In this document: one piece after another, positions 7,919-16,117 of the stretch
Numbering within the stretch: position 1 is the stretch's first letter
How the letters are laid out: each line of letters starts with the position of its first letter
Assembly (NCBI GenBank): GCA_024642705.1
Contig: JAHEAQ010000037.1
Coordinates: forward strand, 1 to 43,033
Direction of reading: 5' to 3'
DNA: 43,033 bases
Source: Bacteroidota bacterium
Lineage (GTDB): Bacteria > Bacteroidota > Bacteroidia > Chitinophagales > Saprospiraceae
Notes under the pieces: generated by a model
Database searches by the model: none
What the model was told of the DNA's origin: nothing
What the model saw: the letters and a program-made list of their open reading frames with translations, nothing else
Program-made: the position numbers and the translations under genes

Positions 7919-8842
7919 TCATACATTCATTCTCGATCTTTTGACCAAATAATTCTGCAAAATAGGGTTAAACCCTTTTCTAATATCGGCTTCTACTAAG
8001 TCAATTTTATATTGCAAACATTTAGCCTTTAGGTCCTCAGTATATAATTTTAATTTAGACCGATAAAATTCTTTTACTTGATTAGATTGTAATTTGACTT
8101 TCTCCCCACTTTCCATATCGATAAATTCATAAGGTCTATTTTCGAACTCAAATTCTAATTCTAAGGCTTTGTCAACAGTATGAAATAAAATGACTTCGTG
8201 TTTATTATGTTTGAGATGCTGCAAAGCAGAAAAAAGTTCTTCATTATTAGTATTGGAATCAAACATATCACTAAAGATCAAAACCAAAGATCTTTTATGC
8301 ACACTATCGGCAATCTGATGGAGTGCATCCACAGCAAAAGTTTTTTTCTTGAGTGTTGTATCGTGGATAAGTTGTTCAAGATAAGTGAGTAACAACCTGT
8401 AATGAGAAGTATTAGATCTACATTGTGTATGAATTCTAAGACTTTCGTCAAATAAACTTAATCCAAACGAATCTCTTTGTTTTTTTAGCAAATTCATTAA
8501 AGAAGCAGCTGCTAAAGAAGAAAAAATAAGTTTGTTTATGCTTTTATTGTTTTTGCTTTCAGGAAAATACATTGAAGATGAACAATCAATAACAATCTGA
8601 CATCGAAGATTTGTTTCTTCTTCAAATTTTTTGGTAAATAATTTATCCGTCCTTGCGAAAACTTTCCAGTCAATATTTCTTGTAGCTTCACCTGGGTTGT
8701 ATAATCTATGCTCGGCAAATTCTACTGAAAATCCATGGAAAGGACTTTTATGTAAGCCTATTATAAATCCTTCAACCACCTGTTTCGCAAGTAATTCAAG
8801 ATTGTCTAAAGATTTTAAATCAAAATTTTCAAAAAAGTCCAT
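7919..8842 (-). CDS. DUF58 protein with a von Willebrand A-like domain
   Basis: A 307-residue DUF58 protein. The signature GEATRNIDWKVFARTDKLF is at residues 51-69, followed by the vWA-like strand CQIVIDCSSSM, whose DxSxS (D86, S88, S90) forms a metal-ion-dependent adhesion site. The rest follows the fold (SLVLIFSDMFD near the middle). DUF58 proteins are usually encoded with a MoxR AAA ATPase and BatA/BatB-type vWA proteins and are thought to act in complex assembly or envelope stress. No MoxR gene is in this window, so this copy is separated from its usual partner. It lacks a transmembrane segment and is probably cytosolic. Confidence 0.85.
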   Translation of the reverse strand: MDFFENFDLKSLDNLELLAKQVVEGFIIGLHKSPFHGFSVEFAEHRLYNPGEATRNIDWKVFARTDKLFTKKFEEETNLRCQIVIDCSSSMYFPESKNNKSINKLIFSSLAAASLMNLLKKQRDSFGLSLFDESLRIHTQCRSNTSHYRLLLTYLEQLIHDTTLKKKTFAVDALHQIADSVHKRSLVLIFSDMFDSNTNNEELFSALQHLKHNKHEVILFHTVDKALELEFEFENRPYEFIDMESGEKVKLQSNQVKEFYRSKLKLYTEDLKAKCLQYKIDLVEADIRKGFNPILQNYLVKRSRMNV

Positions 8843-8950
8843 TGCGGAATTTTACTATGAATAAATGAATGTTAGCATTATGTATCTAATATTTATAAAG
8901 CCTTTTCAATATATAAATTTTTGTTTCAATCTCAAATATGAATAAAAATG

Positions 8951-8985
8951 AAAAGCCCCATATTGAACGTCAATATAGGGCTTTT
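8951..8985 (-). terminator. Terminator of trxA
   Basis: A near-perfect hairpin: AAAAGCCC then ATATTGA on one arm pairs with TCAATAT and GGGCTTTT on the other, with one C/A mismatch and a loop of about 5 nt. On the minus strand it is followed by a T-rich run, and it starts 21 nt after the trxA stop. It is nearly symmetric and might also work on the plus strand. Confidence 0.8.
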
Positions 8986-9006
8986 AGTTATTTTGCTAAG
9001 CAATTT

Positions 9007-9324
9007 TTATAAAAGTGCTTTAATTTTGTTTTCAAGATTTTCTTTTGATGTAGCTCCAACTTGCTTGTCTACGATCTCACCGTTCTTAATAAACAATATT
9101 GTTGGAATGCTTCTAATACCATATTTCATTGAAATTTCAGGATTGTGATCCACGTTTACTTTTCCAATTAATGCCCTCCCTTCATAATCAGAAGACAATT
9201 GTTCTATAATAGGAGTAACCATTCTACATGGTCCACACCATTCTGCCCAAAAATCAATCACTGTGATTTGGTTCTCTGCTAGAGCAGTTTCTTGAAAGTT
9301 GTTGTCAGTAAATTCGAATGCCAT
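9007..9324 (-). CDS. trxA: Thioredoxin
   Basis: A 105-residue cytosolic thioredoxin, the normal length for TrxA. The active site is WAEWCGPCRM (C30 and C33), with the expected VDHNPEISMKYGIRSIPTILFIKNGE containing the cis-proline (IPT). It reduces protein disulfides and is recycled by thioredoxin reductase, which is not in this window. No signal peptide. It appears monocistronic: promoter-like box upstream, strong terminator at 8951-8985 downstream. Confidence 0.95.
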   Translation of the reverse strand: MAFEFTDNNFQETALAENQITVIDFWAEWCGPCRMVTPIIEQLSSDYEGRALIGKVNVDHNPEISMKYGIRSIPTILFIKNGEIVDKQVGATSKENLENKIKALL

Positions 9325-9380
9325 TTTATTTAATTATATTTTGTTCTGTAATGCTAACTGCATTTGTTAAGTAAAGGTTG

Positions 9381-9388
9381 CAAAAATA
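9381..9388 (-). promoter_or_regulatory. -7 promoter element of trxA
   Basis: On the minus strand this reads TATTTTTG, an exact TAnnTTTG match, 56 nt upstream of the trxA ATG. A TTG lies 23 nt further upstream, a wider spacing than usual, so the -33 element is doubtful. Confidence 0.45.
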
Positions 9389-9482
9389 ATGTTATTTTTT
9401 GATATCTTTTGCAATTAATATTTGTAAAGCTCTATCTGTAAAGCCTTTGCGGAAATGTCGGCTACTGACAAATTGACTTTTT

Positions 9483-10562
9483 ATGAATTTAATGAAAAAA
9501 TATTTAGGGTTTATTTTAGGATTACTTTCCTTAGTTAGCTTCCAAGTGCTATCAAGGGCACCGTGGTTTGTTGAACATTTATATACCAATTTATTATATA
9601 AAGCGATTAGAGCCATTTACGCAAAAACCTTTTTTTACATTCCTTTTCCTTTGATATATGCATTCTTATTATCGGTTTCCATTGTTATAGGTGTTCATTT
9701 TTATAGAAGAATAAAAAAGAAAAACAAAATAAAGACTTTCAATTTCATTCTAAATTTTAGTGGTTGGTTGATCTTTTTATTTTATTTCTTGTGGGGTTTT
9801 AATTATGCCAGAACTGATTTCAATGATCGTATTAATCTAAATATTGTAAAACCTGATTCCACTTTTTTATTAGAAGAACTGATTAGGACTGATAGTATTT
9901 GTTTAGCCATAAGAAAGCAATTAAGTGAAGTGGATACTGTTGCGCTTTCTGAAACTATGCTTCCTCTGAATTATCAAGATATCATAAGAGTAAGCCAGAA
10001 AAAAATCATCAAATTTTTAGGGGAACCAGATTTTGCCCAAGTGAAAATTAGAGAATTGCGTCCTTCTGGATCTTTGCTGCGAATAAAAACTGCAGGTGTT
10101 TATTTTCCATTTGTTTTTGAAGGTCAAATAGACAATGGACTTCATGCTATTGAAAAACCCTATGTACTTGCGCATGAAATGGCACATGCAAATGCAATAA
10201 CTGATGAGGGAGTGGCTAATTTTATCGGTTTTTTAACCTGTATTAACAGTGGAAATCCTTTTGTTGAATATTCTGCTTGGTTAGAATATGAAGGCCACCT
10301 GTTTTCTAATTTGAGAAGAAACAATAAAACACTATTAATCGATTCTTGCTATTCCAGACCCGATTTTGTAATTGCTGATCTAAAAGCTATCATTGAAAGA
10401 TTAAATCAGTATCCAGATATTGCTCCAAAAATTAGAGATTTATTTTACAATAATTATCTAAAGGTTCAAGGTGTCCATGCAGGCATGGAAAGTTATTCTC
10501 AAATTGTGCAATTGGCATATTCTTATAAATTAAAGAACAAGAATTTTGAAATCAACTTATAG
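9483..10562 (+). CDS. DUF3810 membrane protein with zinc-peptidase motif
   Basis: A 359-residue protein of DUF3810. Membrane helices are visible at residues about 4-22 (YLGFILGLLSLVSFQVLS), 50-73 (FPLIYAFLLSVSIVIGVHF) and 88-107. A long extracytoplasmic or cytosolic domain follows, with HEMAH at residues 231-235 and downstream DEGVANFIGFLTC, in which the acidic residue could be the third zinc ligand. The pattern is that of a membrane zinc metallopeptidase, but no substrate is known for the family. A second in-frame ATG lies three codons in. Its last 6 nt overlap the convergent futalosine hydrolase gene. Confidence 0.82.
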   Translation: MNLMKKYLGFILGLLSLVSFQVLSRAPWFVEHLYTNLLYKAIRAIYAKTFFYIPFPLIYAFLLSVSIVIGVHFYRRIKKKNKIKTFNFILNFSGWLIFLFYFLWGFNYARTDFNDRINLNIVKPDSTFLLEELIRTDSICLAIRKQLSEVDTVALSETMLPLNYQDIIRVSQKKIIKFLGEPDFAQVKIRELRPSGSLLRIKTAGVYFPFVFEGQIDNGLHAIEKPYVLAHEMAHANAITDEGVANFIGFLTCINSGNPFVEYSAWLEYEGHLFSNLRRNNKTLLIDSCYSRPDFVIADLKAIIERLNQYPDIAPKIRDLFYNNYLKVQGVHAGMESYSQIVQLAYSYKLKNKNFEINL

Positions 10563-11252
10563 GTTGCTTTTCTTTTGGTAAGACAAATGATCAATCAGCT
10601 TCAGCAATTCAATATTTAAGTTTTCAATTGCAAAATCCTTTTCTCTATTTCTAATTGTTGTAAGTTCTAAATGCCTATAAATGGTTCTCATTTGATAATA
10701 TTTTATATCCAACATTTTACATGTATAGGCAAAGGCCGCACCATTAGTGGTTATAATTTCTGCATGATACTTCTGATTAAGCGCTTCAATACTTTCATAT
10801 GTACCAGGGATAGTATTCAGGCTGATCCCTTTCACAACTTGATGTTTGAGTGGGTTGATAATATCTTCATTGAATAATTCACCTTTGAAGAAAGGAAATT
10901 TATTTTTTTCATGGTATTTAAGATCAAACATATCGTACAATTTACCATCGCTTTCTTGAATTCCTATATCCCCAAAAATATCTCTCCCTACATTTACTGT
11001 TTGGCCAACATCCAGCACCCTAGTTTCGGCGGCTGCAAGTCCCCCATAAATTGCAGTGTCAATATTTTTAATTTCATGAAATTGCAACAACGCATAAGGC
11101 ATAAATACTGGAGCATAACCAGTAATAAGTATAAAAATTGTGGCTTCTCCTTTTTGATATTCTGCAAAACCTTTTTTCTCCCAATTTTTTTCAAGATAAT
11201 TTAATGTAGACTGTACGGTCTCAATTACACTCGCTACAAGTAATATTTTCAT
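10557..11252 (-). CDS. mqnB: Futalosine hydrolase
   Basis: A 231-residue nucleoside-phosphorylase-fold enzyme that removes the base from futalosine (or its 6-amino form) in the futalosine route to menaquinone. The N-terminus MKILLVASVIETVQSTLNYL, the glycine-rich strand DTAIYGGLAAAETRVLDVGQTVNV, and the TTNGAAFAYTCKMLDIKYYQMRTI segment match MqnB proteins. Near the C-terminus, nucleoside-binding acidic residues are plausible but not certain by eye. No other mqn gene is in the window, as is common since these genes are scattered in Bacteroidota. A good promoter lies just upstream. The alternative would be another MTAN-type nucleosidase. Confidence 0.82.
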   Translation of the reverse strand: MKILLVASVIETVQSTLNYLEKNWEKKGFAEYQKGEATIFILITGYAPVFMPYALLQFHEIKNIDTAIYGGLAAAETRVLDVGQTVNVGRDIFGDIGIQESDGKLYDMFDLKYHEKNKFPFFKGELFNEDIINPLKHQVVKGISLNTIPGTYESIEALNQKYHAEIITTNGAAFAYTCKMLDIKYYQMRTIYRHLELTTIRNREKDFAIENLNIELLKLIDHLSYQKKSNL

Positions 11253-11274
11253 AATTACACAAAAGCTTTTATTT

Positions 11275-11303
11275 CAAATTTAAAGATACTCCAATAAAAA
11301 CAA
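11275..11303 (-). promoter_or_regulatory. Promoter of mqnB
   Basis: On the minus strand a TTG (11301-11303) is followed after 18 nt by TAAATTTG (11275-11282), an exact match to TAnnTTTG. The ATG of mqnB at 11252 lies 22 nt downstream, a spacing like that of the K+ channel promoter at 1074-1103. Confidence 0.5.
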
Positions 11304-11459
11304 TATGCTCAATTAAATAATGTTGTTTATTCTAGCATTTTTTTATCTCAAACTAATAGTTAGTTTGAAGCAATTTTCTTAAAGGTGAAAGGATACTTTA
11401 TCTTCGGATAAAATCTATTCAAAGTATATCAAACTTAATAAAACACTATTATTAATCTA

Positions 11460-12287
11460 TCACATTGAATATTGAATGCCAATTCCGCTAGAATTCCCTA
11501 GAATAGGGTGGTATGCATTACCTAAATGAATGTTTAATTGCTGCAAATGAATTGAAAACCCAAAATGAAAAGACCCCGGATAGGTATTTATGCCTGCACG
11601 CAAATCTAATTTTGGATGTATTTTATAATTGATACCTAATTTAATATTCTCTTTTTGACTAATATTTTTTTCAAAGTCAACATTTAGATGCACTAATGTG
11701 CTTATTTTATACATTATACCTAGGCTAAAAACAGTAGGAAAAGAATTTTTTTCAGTAATATTTAACGGTAAAGGATTGGCAATATGTGCTCCGAATGAAA
11801 GCTTTTCATTGTATTTACTAATTAATCCAATATCGACATTAGGAACAAAAGTGTTTCCGTAATCTTCAATTCTAAATTGATAAAGATTAAAAGTAGTAGC
11901 AATTTTGAAATTCTTAAAAATCAATCTTGCATACGTAAATGCATAATTTTGGTATTGGTATCCTTCTAACCCATAGTTCTGAATCTTTAACCCAAAGTTG
12001 CCATACTTTTTAGTTGGGATTACCATTCCAGCATGAAAATGTGAAACGCCAGAATTATTAAAAAGTTGAGCGGCATCAAAACTAAAACTAAGTTGGTCCA
12101 ATTCGGCAATTCCAGCCTGATTGTAGAGAATGGCATAATGGCCGTCTGCAGCTACCGCGGCATTTCCAAGGCCAAGACTATTTGCGCCATAATTAAACGG
12201 GCTTTCAATTTGACCTTTTACAAAAAAAGGATTTATAATAATGAAAACTATAGCTGAAAACCTAAAAGTAATTATACCTTTTTTCAT
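11460..12287 (-). CDS. PorV/PorQ-like outer-membrane beta-barrel protein
   Basis: A 275-residue exported protein with a signal peptide (about residues 1-25, ending FVKGQ). It then has the FadL/PorV-like opening GANSLGLGNAAVAADGHYAILYNQAGIAELD, followed by amphipathic strands (GNFGLKIQNYGLEGYQYQNY, KLSFGAHIANPLPLN) and ending in an aromatic-poor GIGIQYSM. PorV and PorQ are type IX secretion components; this small barrel is similar in the N-terminal motif but cannot be assigned to a particular one. The frame also offers a TTG at 12296; I use the ATG at 12287, which places the basic n-region (MKKG) first. Divergent from the acetyltransferase gene, sharing the region with an inverted repeat. Confidence 0.7.
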   Translation of the reverse strand: MKKGIITFRFSAIVFIIINPFFVKGQIESPFNYGANSLGLGNAAVAADGHYAILYNQAGIAELDQLSFSFDAAQLFNNSGVSHFHAGMVIPTKKYGNFGLKIQNYGLEGYQYQNYAFTYARLIFKNFKIATTFNLYQFRIEDYGNTFVPNVDIGLISKYNEKLSFGAHIANPLPLNITEKNSFPTVFSLGIMYKISTLVHLNVDFEKNISQKENIKLGINYKIHPKLDLRAGINTYPGSFHFGFSIHLQQLNIHLGNAYHPILGNSSGIGIQYSM

Positions 12288-12330
12288 AAAGTTCAAGATA
12301 CAAATTTTACGAAAATTATATATCTATTGC

Positions 12331-12362
12331 ACATATTCAAATATTATTCTTTTTGAATATGT
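12331..12362. repeat. Perfect inverted repeat in a divergent promoter region
   Basis: ACATATTCAAA (12331-12341) and its exact reverse complement TTTGAATATGT (12352-12362) are separated by 10 nt. The dyad sits between the divergent barrel and acetyltransferase genes and its right arm touches the -7 box at 12362-12369. It is AT-rich with no U-tract, so it fits an operator better than a terminator. That role is an inference. Confidence 0.5.
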
Positions 12363-12369
12363 ATTTTTG
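12362..12369 (+). promoter_or_regulatory. -7 promoter element of the acetyltransferase-nuclease unit
   Basis: TATTTTTG is an exact TAnnTTTG match 24 nt before the ATG at 12394. It abuts the right arm of the inverted repeat at 12331-12362. No clear -33 element is seen. Confidence 0.45.
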
Positions 12370-12393
12370 GATTACAATTAATGAAATAAATTG

Positions 12394-12876
12394 ATGTTGA
12401 AATTCGAAAAAAAATATAAAGATTTTGTGTTAAGGACAATAAAGGAAGCTGAAGAAGAAGAGGCAAGAAATTTGGTTTTTGATGTTTTGAAAGAATATGG
12501 CTTGCAAAATGATGAAAAAATTGATGCTGACTTGTACCATATCACGTCGAATTATAAAGAAGGTATTTTTGGCGTTATTCTTCATGAAAGTTCAATAATA
12601 GGTACTTTTGGTTTGAAAAAAATGGATGTGGATCGGGCAGAAATAAATAAAATGTATATTCTAAATGAGTTTCGAGGGCATGGACTAGGTACTTTTATTA
12701 TTTCTAATTTATTAGAAGTTGCTAAAAAATGTAAGTTCAAAAGTATAAGTTTAGAAACATCATCCGTTTTAATCCAGGCCATTGGTCTATACAAAAAAAT
12801 GGGTTTTGAAGAGATTTACAGTGAAAATAGAACGCCAAGATGTGACAAACAATTTTTTAAAAGTCTTAACAATTAG
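12394..12876 (+). CDS. GNAT-family N-acetyltransferase
   Basis: A 160-residue single-domain GNAT protein. Motif A is clear: AEINKMYILNEFRGHGLGTFIISNLLEVAK, with the acetyl-CoA pyrophosphate loop RGHGLG at R94-G99. Motif B follows as ALGLYKKMGFEEI-like sequence (AIGLYKKMGFEEIYSE). It acetylates an unknown small molecule or protein. A TTG at 12391 directly precedes the ATG used here; the difference is one residue. Its stop codon abuts the ATG of the nuclease gene with no gap, so the two are likely an operon, although no functional link is known. Confidence 0.85.
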   Translation: MLKFEKKYKDFVLRTIKEAEEEEARNLVFDVLKEYGLQNDEKIDADLYHITSNYKEGIFGVILHESSIIGTFGLKKMDVDRAEINKMYILNEFRGHGLGTFIISNLLEVAKKCKFKSISLETSSVLIQAIGLYKKMGFEEIYSENRTPRCDKQFFKSLNN

Positions 12877-13785
12877 ATGGCTAAATTAAGAAGAAACCAT
12901 AAACAGAGTGGGAATGTACTTTCAATTGCTGTTATTCGGGTTGCTGCTTTTGTTCTGATTGGTGGCTTTGCAGTATTTTATATTTCAGAATCTTTAAAAA
13001 AGGAAATCAGTTTTCCATCAGAAAGTGAGTATGAAATTCCAGCTGCGACAAATCCTGAAGAAAGATTTTACATCCCTATTTCTCCTAGCAAAGAAATTGT
13101 AAATCATAAATATTATAGTCTTGCATATAATGAGGAGCATGAACAGGCAGAATGGGTCGCTTATGAATTAAGCAAATCTCAATTGTTGCTCCCGAATGTA
13201 GAGAGGGAAACACAGTTTCGACCTGACCCAGCAGTACAAACAAAATCTGCTTTGCATAGAGATTACATAAATTCTGGGTTTACAAGAGGACATTTAGCTC
13301 CCGCAGGAGATATGGCTTTCAATGAAGAAGCAATGACCCAGTCGTTTTTTATGAGCAATATAAGTCCACAATTAGAGTCATTTAATGTTGGAATTTGGAA
13401 TGAATTGGAAAATGATGTCCGGGATTGGGCTTTCGACAATGGAAGAGTTTATGTAGTTACTGGTCCAGTTCTAAATGGGCCAATTTTAAAAAAAATCGGA
13501 GAAAATAAAGTGAGTGTGCCCAAGTATTTCTATAAAGTCATCCTTGAAATTCAAGGAAAAGAAAAAAATGGAATTGGATTTATAATTGAAAATGATAGAA
13601 GTGACATCCATTTAAAAGAGTATGCAGTAAGCATTGATAGTGTAGAGAATTTTACAGGTTATGATTTTTTTCCGGATTTAATGATTGATGAGCTTGAAGA
13701 AGAAATTGAATCAAAATTTGATGTGTCAAAATGGAGATTCGATCCCAAAAGATTTGAAATGAGAAATGAGAAATGGCAACACTAA
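12877..13785 (+). CDS. Membrane-anchored DNA/RNA non-specific endonuclease
   Basis: A 302-residue endonuclease G/NucA-type protein with the beta-beta-alpha-metal fold. An uncleaved-looking membrane segment lies at residues about 14-39 (VLSIAVIRVAAFVLIGGFAVFYIS). The active site TRGHLAPAGDM has the general-base His at H139 (usual form DRGH; here the first residue is Thr), and the Mg2+-binding asparagine region is NVGIWNELENDVR. RVYVVTGPVL completes the family pattern. The catalytic domain should be outside the cytoplasm or in the periplasm, suited to digesting extracellular nucleic acid. The gene starts immediately after the GNAT stop codon. Confidence 0.88.
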   Translation: MAKLRRNHKQSGNVLSIAVIRVAAFVLIGGFAVFYISESLKKEISFPSESEYEIPAATNPEERFYIPISPSKEIVNHKYYSLAYNEEHEQAEWVAYELSKSQLLLPNVERETQFRPDPAVQTKSALHRDYINSGFTRGHLAPAGDMAFNEEAMTQSFFMSNISPQLESFNVGIWNELENDVRDWAFDNGRVYVVTGPVLNGPILKKIGENKVSVPKYFYKVILEIQGKEKNGIGFIIENDRSDIHLKEYAVSIDSVENFTGYDFFPDLMIDELEEEIESKFDVSKWRFDPKRFEMRNEKWQH

Positions 13786-13851
13786 TAAAAGTATACTCAC
13801 TATAGCACCAAAACATAAAAGAAGAATTTATATTTTAGCAAAAAATTAACA

Positions 13852-15426
13852 ATGGCAAAGAAAGAAGAGTTTTTAGAAGATATAAAAAATGGTTACACGT
13901 TTAAAGGTGAATCCATTATTCTTGGCTGCTCAAAATTTGAAGGAGAAACCCAAGCTGAGTCCTTTATAAGAATACCATTGAAAATGTTGAACAGGCATGG
14001 ATTAATTGCAGGAGCGACAGGGACAGGGAAAACAAAAACACTTCAAATTATTGCTGAGCAACTTTCAGCCAAGGGTGTTCCAACGCTAATGATGGATATC
14101 AAGGGAGACCTGAGTGGAATTGCAGTTCCTAGTGATGGACATCCAAAAATTGATGAAAGGCATGAAAAAATTGGGTTGCCATTTATTGCTGACTCAAGTC
14201 CTGTTGAATTTTTAACCTTATCAGCAGAAAAAGGGCTTCGTTTGAGAGCAACCATTTCAGAATTTGGCCCAGTTTTGTTCTCTAAAATATTAGGATTAAA
14301 TGATACTCAAGGCGGAATTATTGCTGTTGTGTTCAAATATTGTGATGATTATGATTTGCCGCTTTTGGATTTGAAAGATGTGAAGAAAGTGCTCGGTTAT
14401 ATAACGGGGGAAGGAAAAACAGAACTTCAAGAGATGTATGGATCAATTTCTACAAGTTCTGTGGGAACTATCATGCGTAAAATCATCGAACTAGAACAAC
14501 AAGGTGCAGAAATATTTTTTGGTGAGCGTTCATTTGACGTGGATGATTTATGCAGAGTTGATGAAAATGGAAAAGGAATGGTCTCCATTTTGAGATTGAC
14601 CGATATTCAAGATAAGCCGAAGCTTTTCTCAACATTTATGCTTCAGATTTTAGCCGAAATCTATGCTACTTTTCCTGAGGAAGGTGATATGGAACAACCC
14701 AAATTAGCTATATTCATTGATGAGGCTCATTTGGTATTTGACGAGGCGTCAGAAGCTTTATTAGACCAAATAGAAACCATCATAAAGTTAATTAGATCCA
14801 AAGGAATTGGCATTTTCTTTATTACTCAGGATCCAACGGATGTCCCTGATCAAGTGCTAGGTCAATTGGGACTAAAAATTCAACATGCATTGCGCGCATT
14901 TACTGCTAAGGATCGAAAAGCAATCAAACTTACTGCTGAAAATTACCCACTTACCAATTATTACAATGTAGATCAATTGATAATGGAATTGGGAATTGGA
15001 GAAGCAATTGTGACTGTGTTAAATGAAAAAGGAATTCCTACACCATTGGTTCATTGCTATTTAAGGGCTCCTCAATCTAGAATGGACATTTTAACGGAGC
15101 AAGAAATAAATTCAATTTTAAAGAAGTCTCAGCTTTCGAGAAAATATAATGAAGTAATCGATAGGGAATCAGCTTATGAAATACTAAGTGGAAAAATGGC
15201 AGATGCCCAAGATAGAAAAGAAATTATGGACGAACAAGTCGAAAGAGGTAGGCAAGCATCGAGTAGGGGAGGAAGGGAAAAAAGTATGGCTGAAAAAGTA
15301 TTTAATAGCACTACAACTAGGCAGATTGGAAGGACTGTAGCAAGAGAATTAACTCGAGGTTTACTAGGTGTTCTTGGAGTAAGGTCTACTTCAAGAAGAA
15401 GAAAGTCAACAAGATCTTGGTTTTAG
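13852..15426 (+). CDS. DUF853 / HerA-type ATPase (YjgR-like)
   Basis: A 524-residue cytosolic P-loop ATPase of the HerA/FtsK superfamily, DUF853 branch. Walker A is AGATGTGKTKT (residues 53-63), followed by PTLMMDIKGDLSG, Walker B AIFIDEAHLVF near residue 286-296, and the arginine-rich segment IKLIRSKGIGIFFITQDPTDVPD. The C-terminus is basic (RSTSRRRKSTRS). YjgR-type proteins are widespread and their role is not established; homologous HerA proteins pump DNA with a nuclease partner. It lies 66 nt after a nuclease gene, but that enzyme is membrane-anchored, so partnership is doubtful. Its stop is 1 nt from the stop of the convergent gene. Confidence 0.88.
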   Translation: MAKKEEFLEDIKNGYTFKGESIILGCSKFEGETQAESFIRIPLKMLNRHGLIAGATGTGKTKTLQIIAEQLSAKGVPTLMMDIKGDLSGIAVPSDGHPKIDERHEKIGLPFIADSSPVEFLTLSAEKGLRLRATISEFGPVLFSKILGLNDTQGGIIAVVFKYCDDYDLPLLDLKDVKKVLGYITGEGKTELQEMYGSISTSSVGTIMRKIIELEQQGAEIFFGERSFDVDDLCRVDENGKGMVSILRLTDIQDKPKLFSTFMLQILAEIYATFPEEGDMEQPKLAIFIDEAHLVFDEASEALLDQIETIIKLIRSKGIGIFFITQDPTDVPDQVLGQLGLKIQHALRAFTAKDRKAIKLTAENYPLTNYYNVDQLIMELGIGEAIVTVLNEKGIPTPLVHCYLRAPQSRMDILTEQEINSILKKSQLSRKYNEVIDRESAYEILSGKMADAQDRKEIMDEQVERGRQASSRGGREKSMAEKVFNSTTTRQIGRTVARELTRGLLGVLGVRSTSRRRKSTRSWF

Positions 15427-15427
15427 T

Positions 15428-15961
15428 CTAATTGGATTTTCCTTTTGTAAGCATATTGTAATTCTGAGAGTATTTTTTCCAAGGAATAGAAGTGTGAAAA
15501 TCTTCAGCGAAATATTTCATTATCATTTCCAAGGATTCTTTATCTCTATAACCAGGTATGGATTGTATTAATTCTAAATTTTCATTGAGAAATACCAATG
15601 TTGGGTAACTCAATTGTCCTCTAGTAATTTCAGCAGCCAATTGATGGTATCCATTTTTTCCTGCCTTAGTAAATTTGTAAACTTTGCCTTTCAGTATAAT
15701 ATCTTCTTTTTGCTCAGCATCGAATTTTATGGCATAATAATGAGCATTTATATAATTTACAATTTCAGGATCTCGAAAAGTATTGGCATCCATTTTTTTG
15801 CACCAACTACACCATTGGGTGTAAACATCTACAACATACTTTCTCTGCTCCTGCTTAGAAGCTTCTGCTGCTTGTTCCCACGTAATCCATTTGATTTCTT
15901 GTGCATTCCCCTTAAAATAAAAAGTAGTGATCAATATAAATCCTACTAAAATCTTATTCAT
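15428..15961 (-). CDS. Periplasmic thioredoxin-fold protein
   Basis: A 177-residue exported thioredoxin-like protein. The signal peptide covers residues 1-20 (ILVGFILITTFYFKGNA). The active site is YTQWCSWCKKMD (C51, C54), as in the DUF255/thioredoxin_7 group, and the cis-proline strand is QLSYPTLVFLNENLE. Such proteins act in periplasmic disulfide reduction or exchange; the partner is unknown. The gene is convergent with the HerA-like gene, with one base between the stop codons, and is probably transcribed alone from the 156-nt gap upstream. Confidence 0.82.
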   Translation of the reverse strand: MNKILVGFILITTFYFKGNAQEIKWITWEQAAEASKQEQRKYVVDVYTQWCSWCKKMDANTFRDPEIVNYINAHYYAIKFDAEQKEDIILKGKVYKFTKAGKNGYHQLAAEITRGQLSYPTLVFLNENLELIQSIPGYRDKESLEMIMKYFAEDFHTSIPWKKYSQNYNMLTKGKSN

Positions 15962-16117
15962 TTGTTGATGATTTTATCAGCGTTAATTGAAACTGATTGG
16001 TTTTTCATCTGGTTTTTTGATGTAATTAAAATATCAAACATTGAAATAACATCAATTTGCCGATTAAGCTTACAAAAAAACAAAGATTTAAATAAATTTT
16101 AACTTAATTAACATTTT

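Noticed and set aside
9392-9616. Minus-strand open frame of 74 codons overlapping the DUF3810 start
   Set aside because: It lies antisense to the DUF3810 gene and the trxA leader, with no recognisable motif.
12394-15426. Defence system made of GNAT, nuclease and HerA ATPase
   Set aside because: The nuclease is anchored with its active site probably outside, and the ATPase is of the YjgR type that occurs alone; listed only as a low-strength lead.
16018-16117. Riboswitch near ribD
   Set aside because: The region lies downstream of ribD, and no FMN element is seen upstream of glmM, the first gene of the unit.
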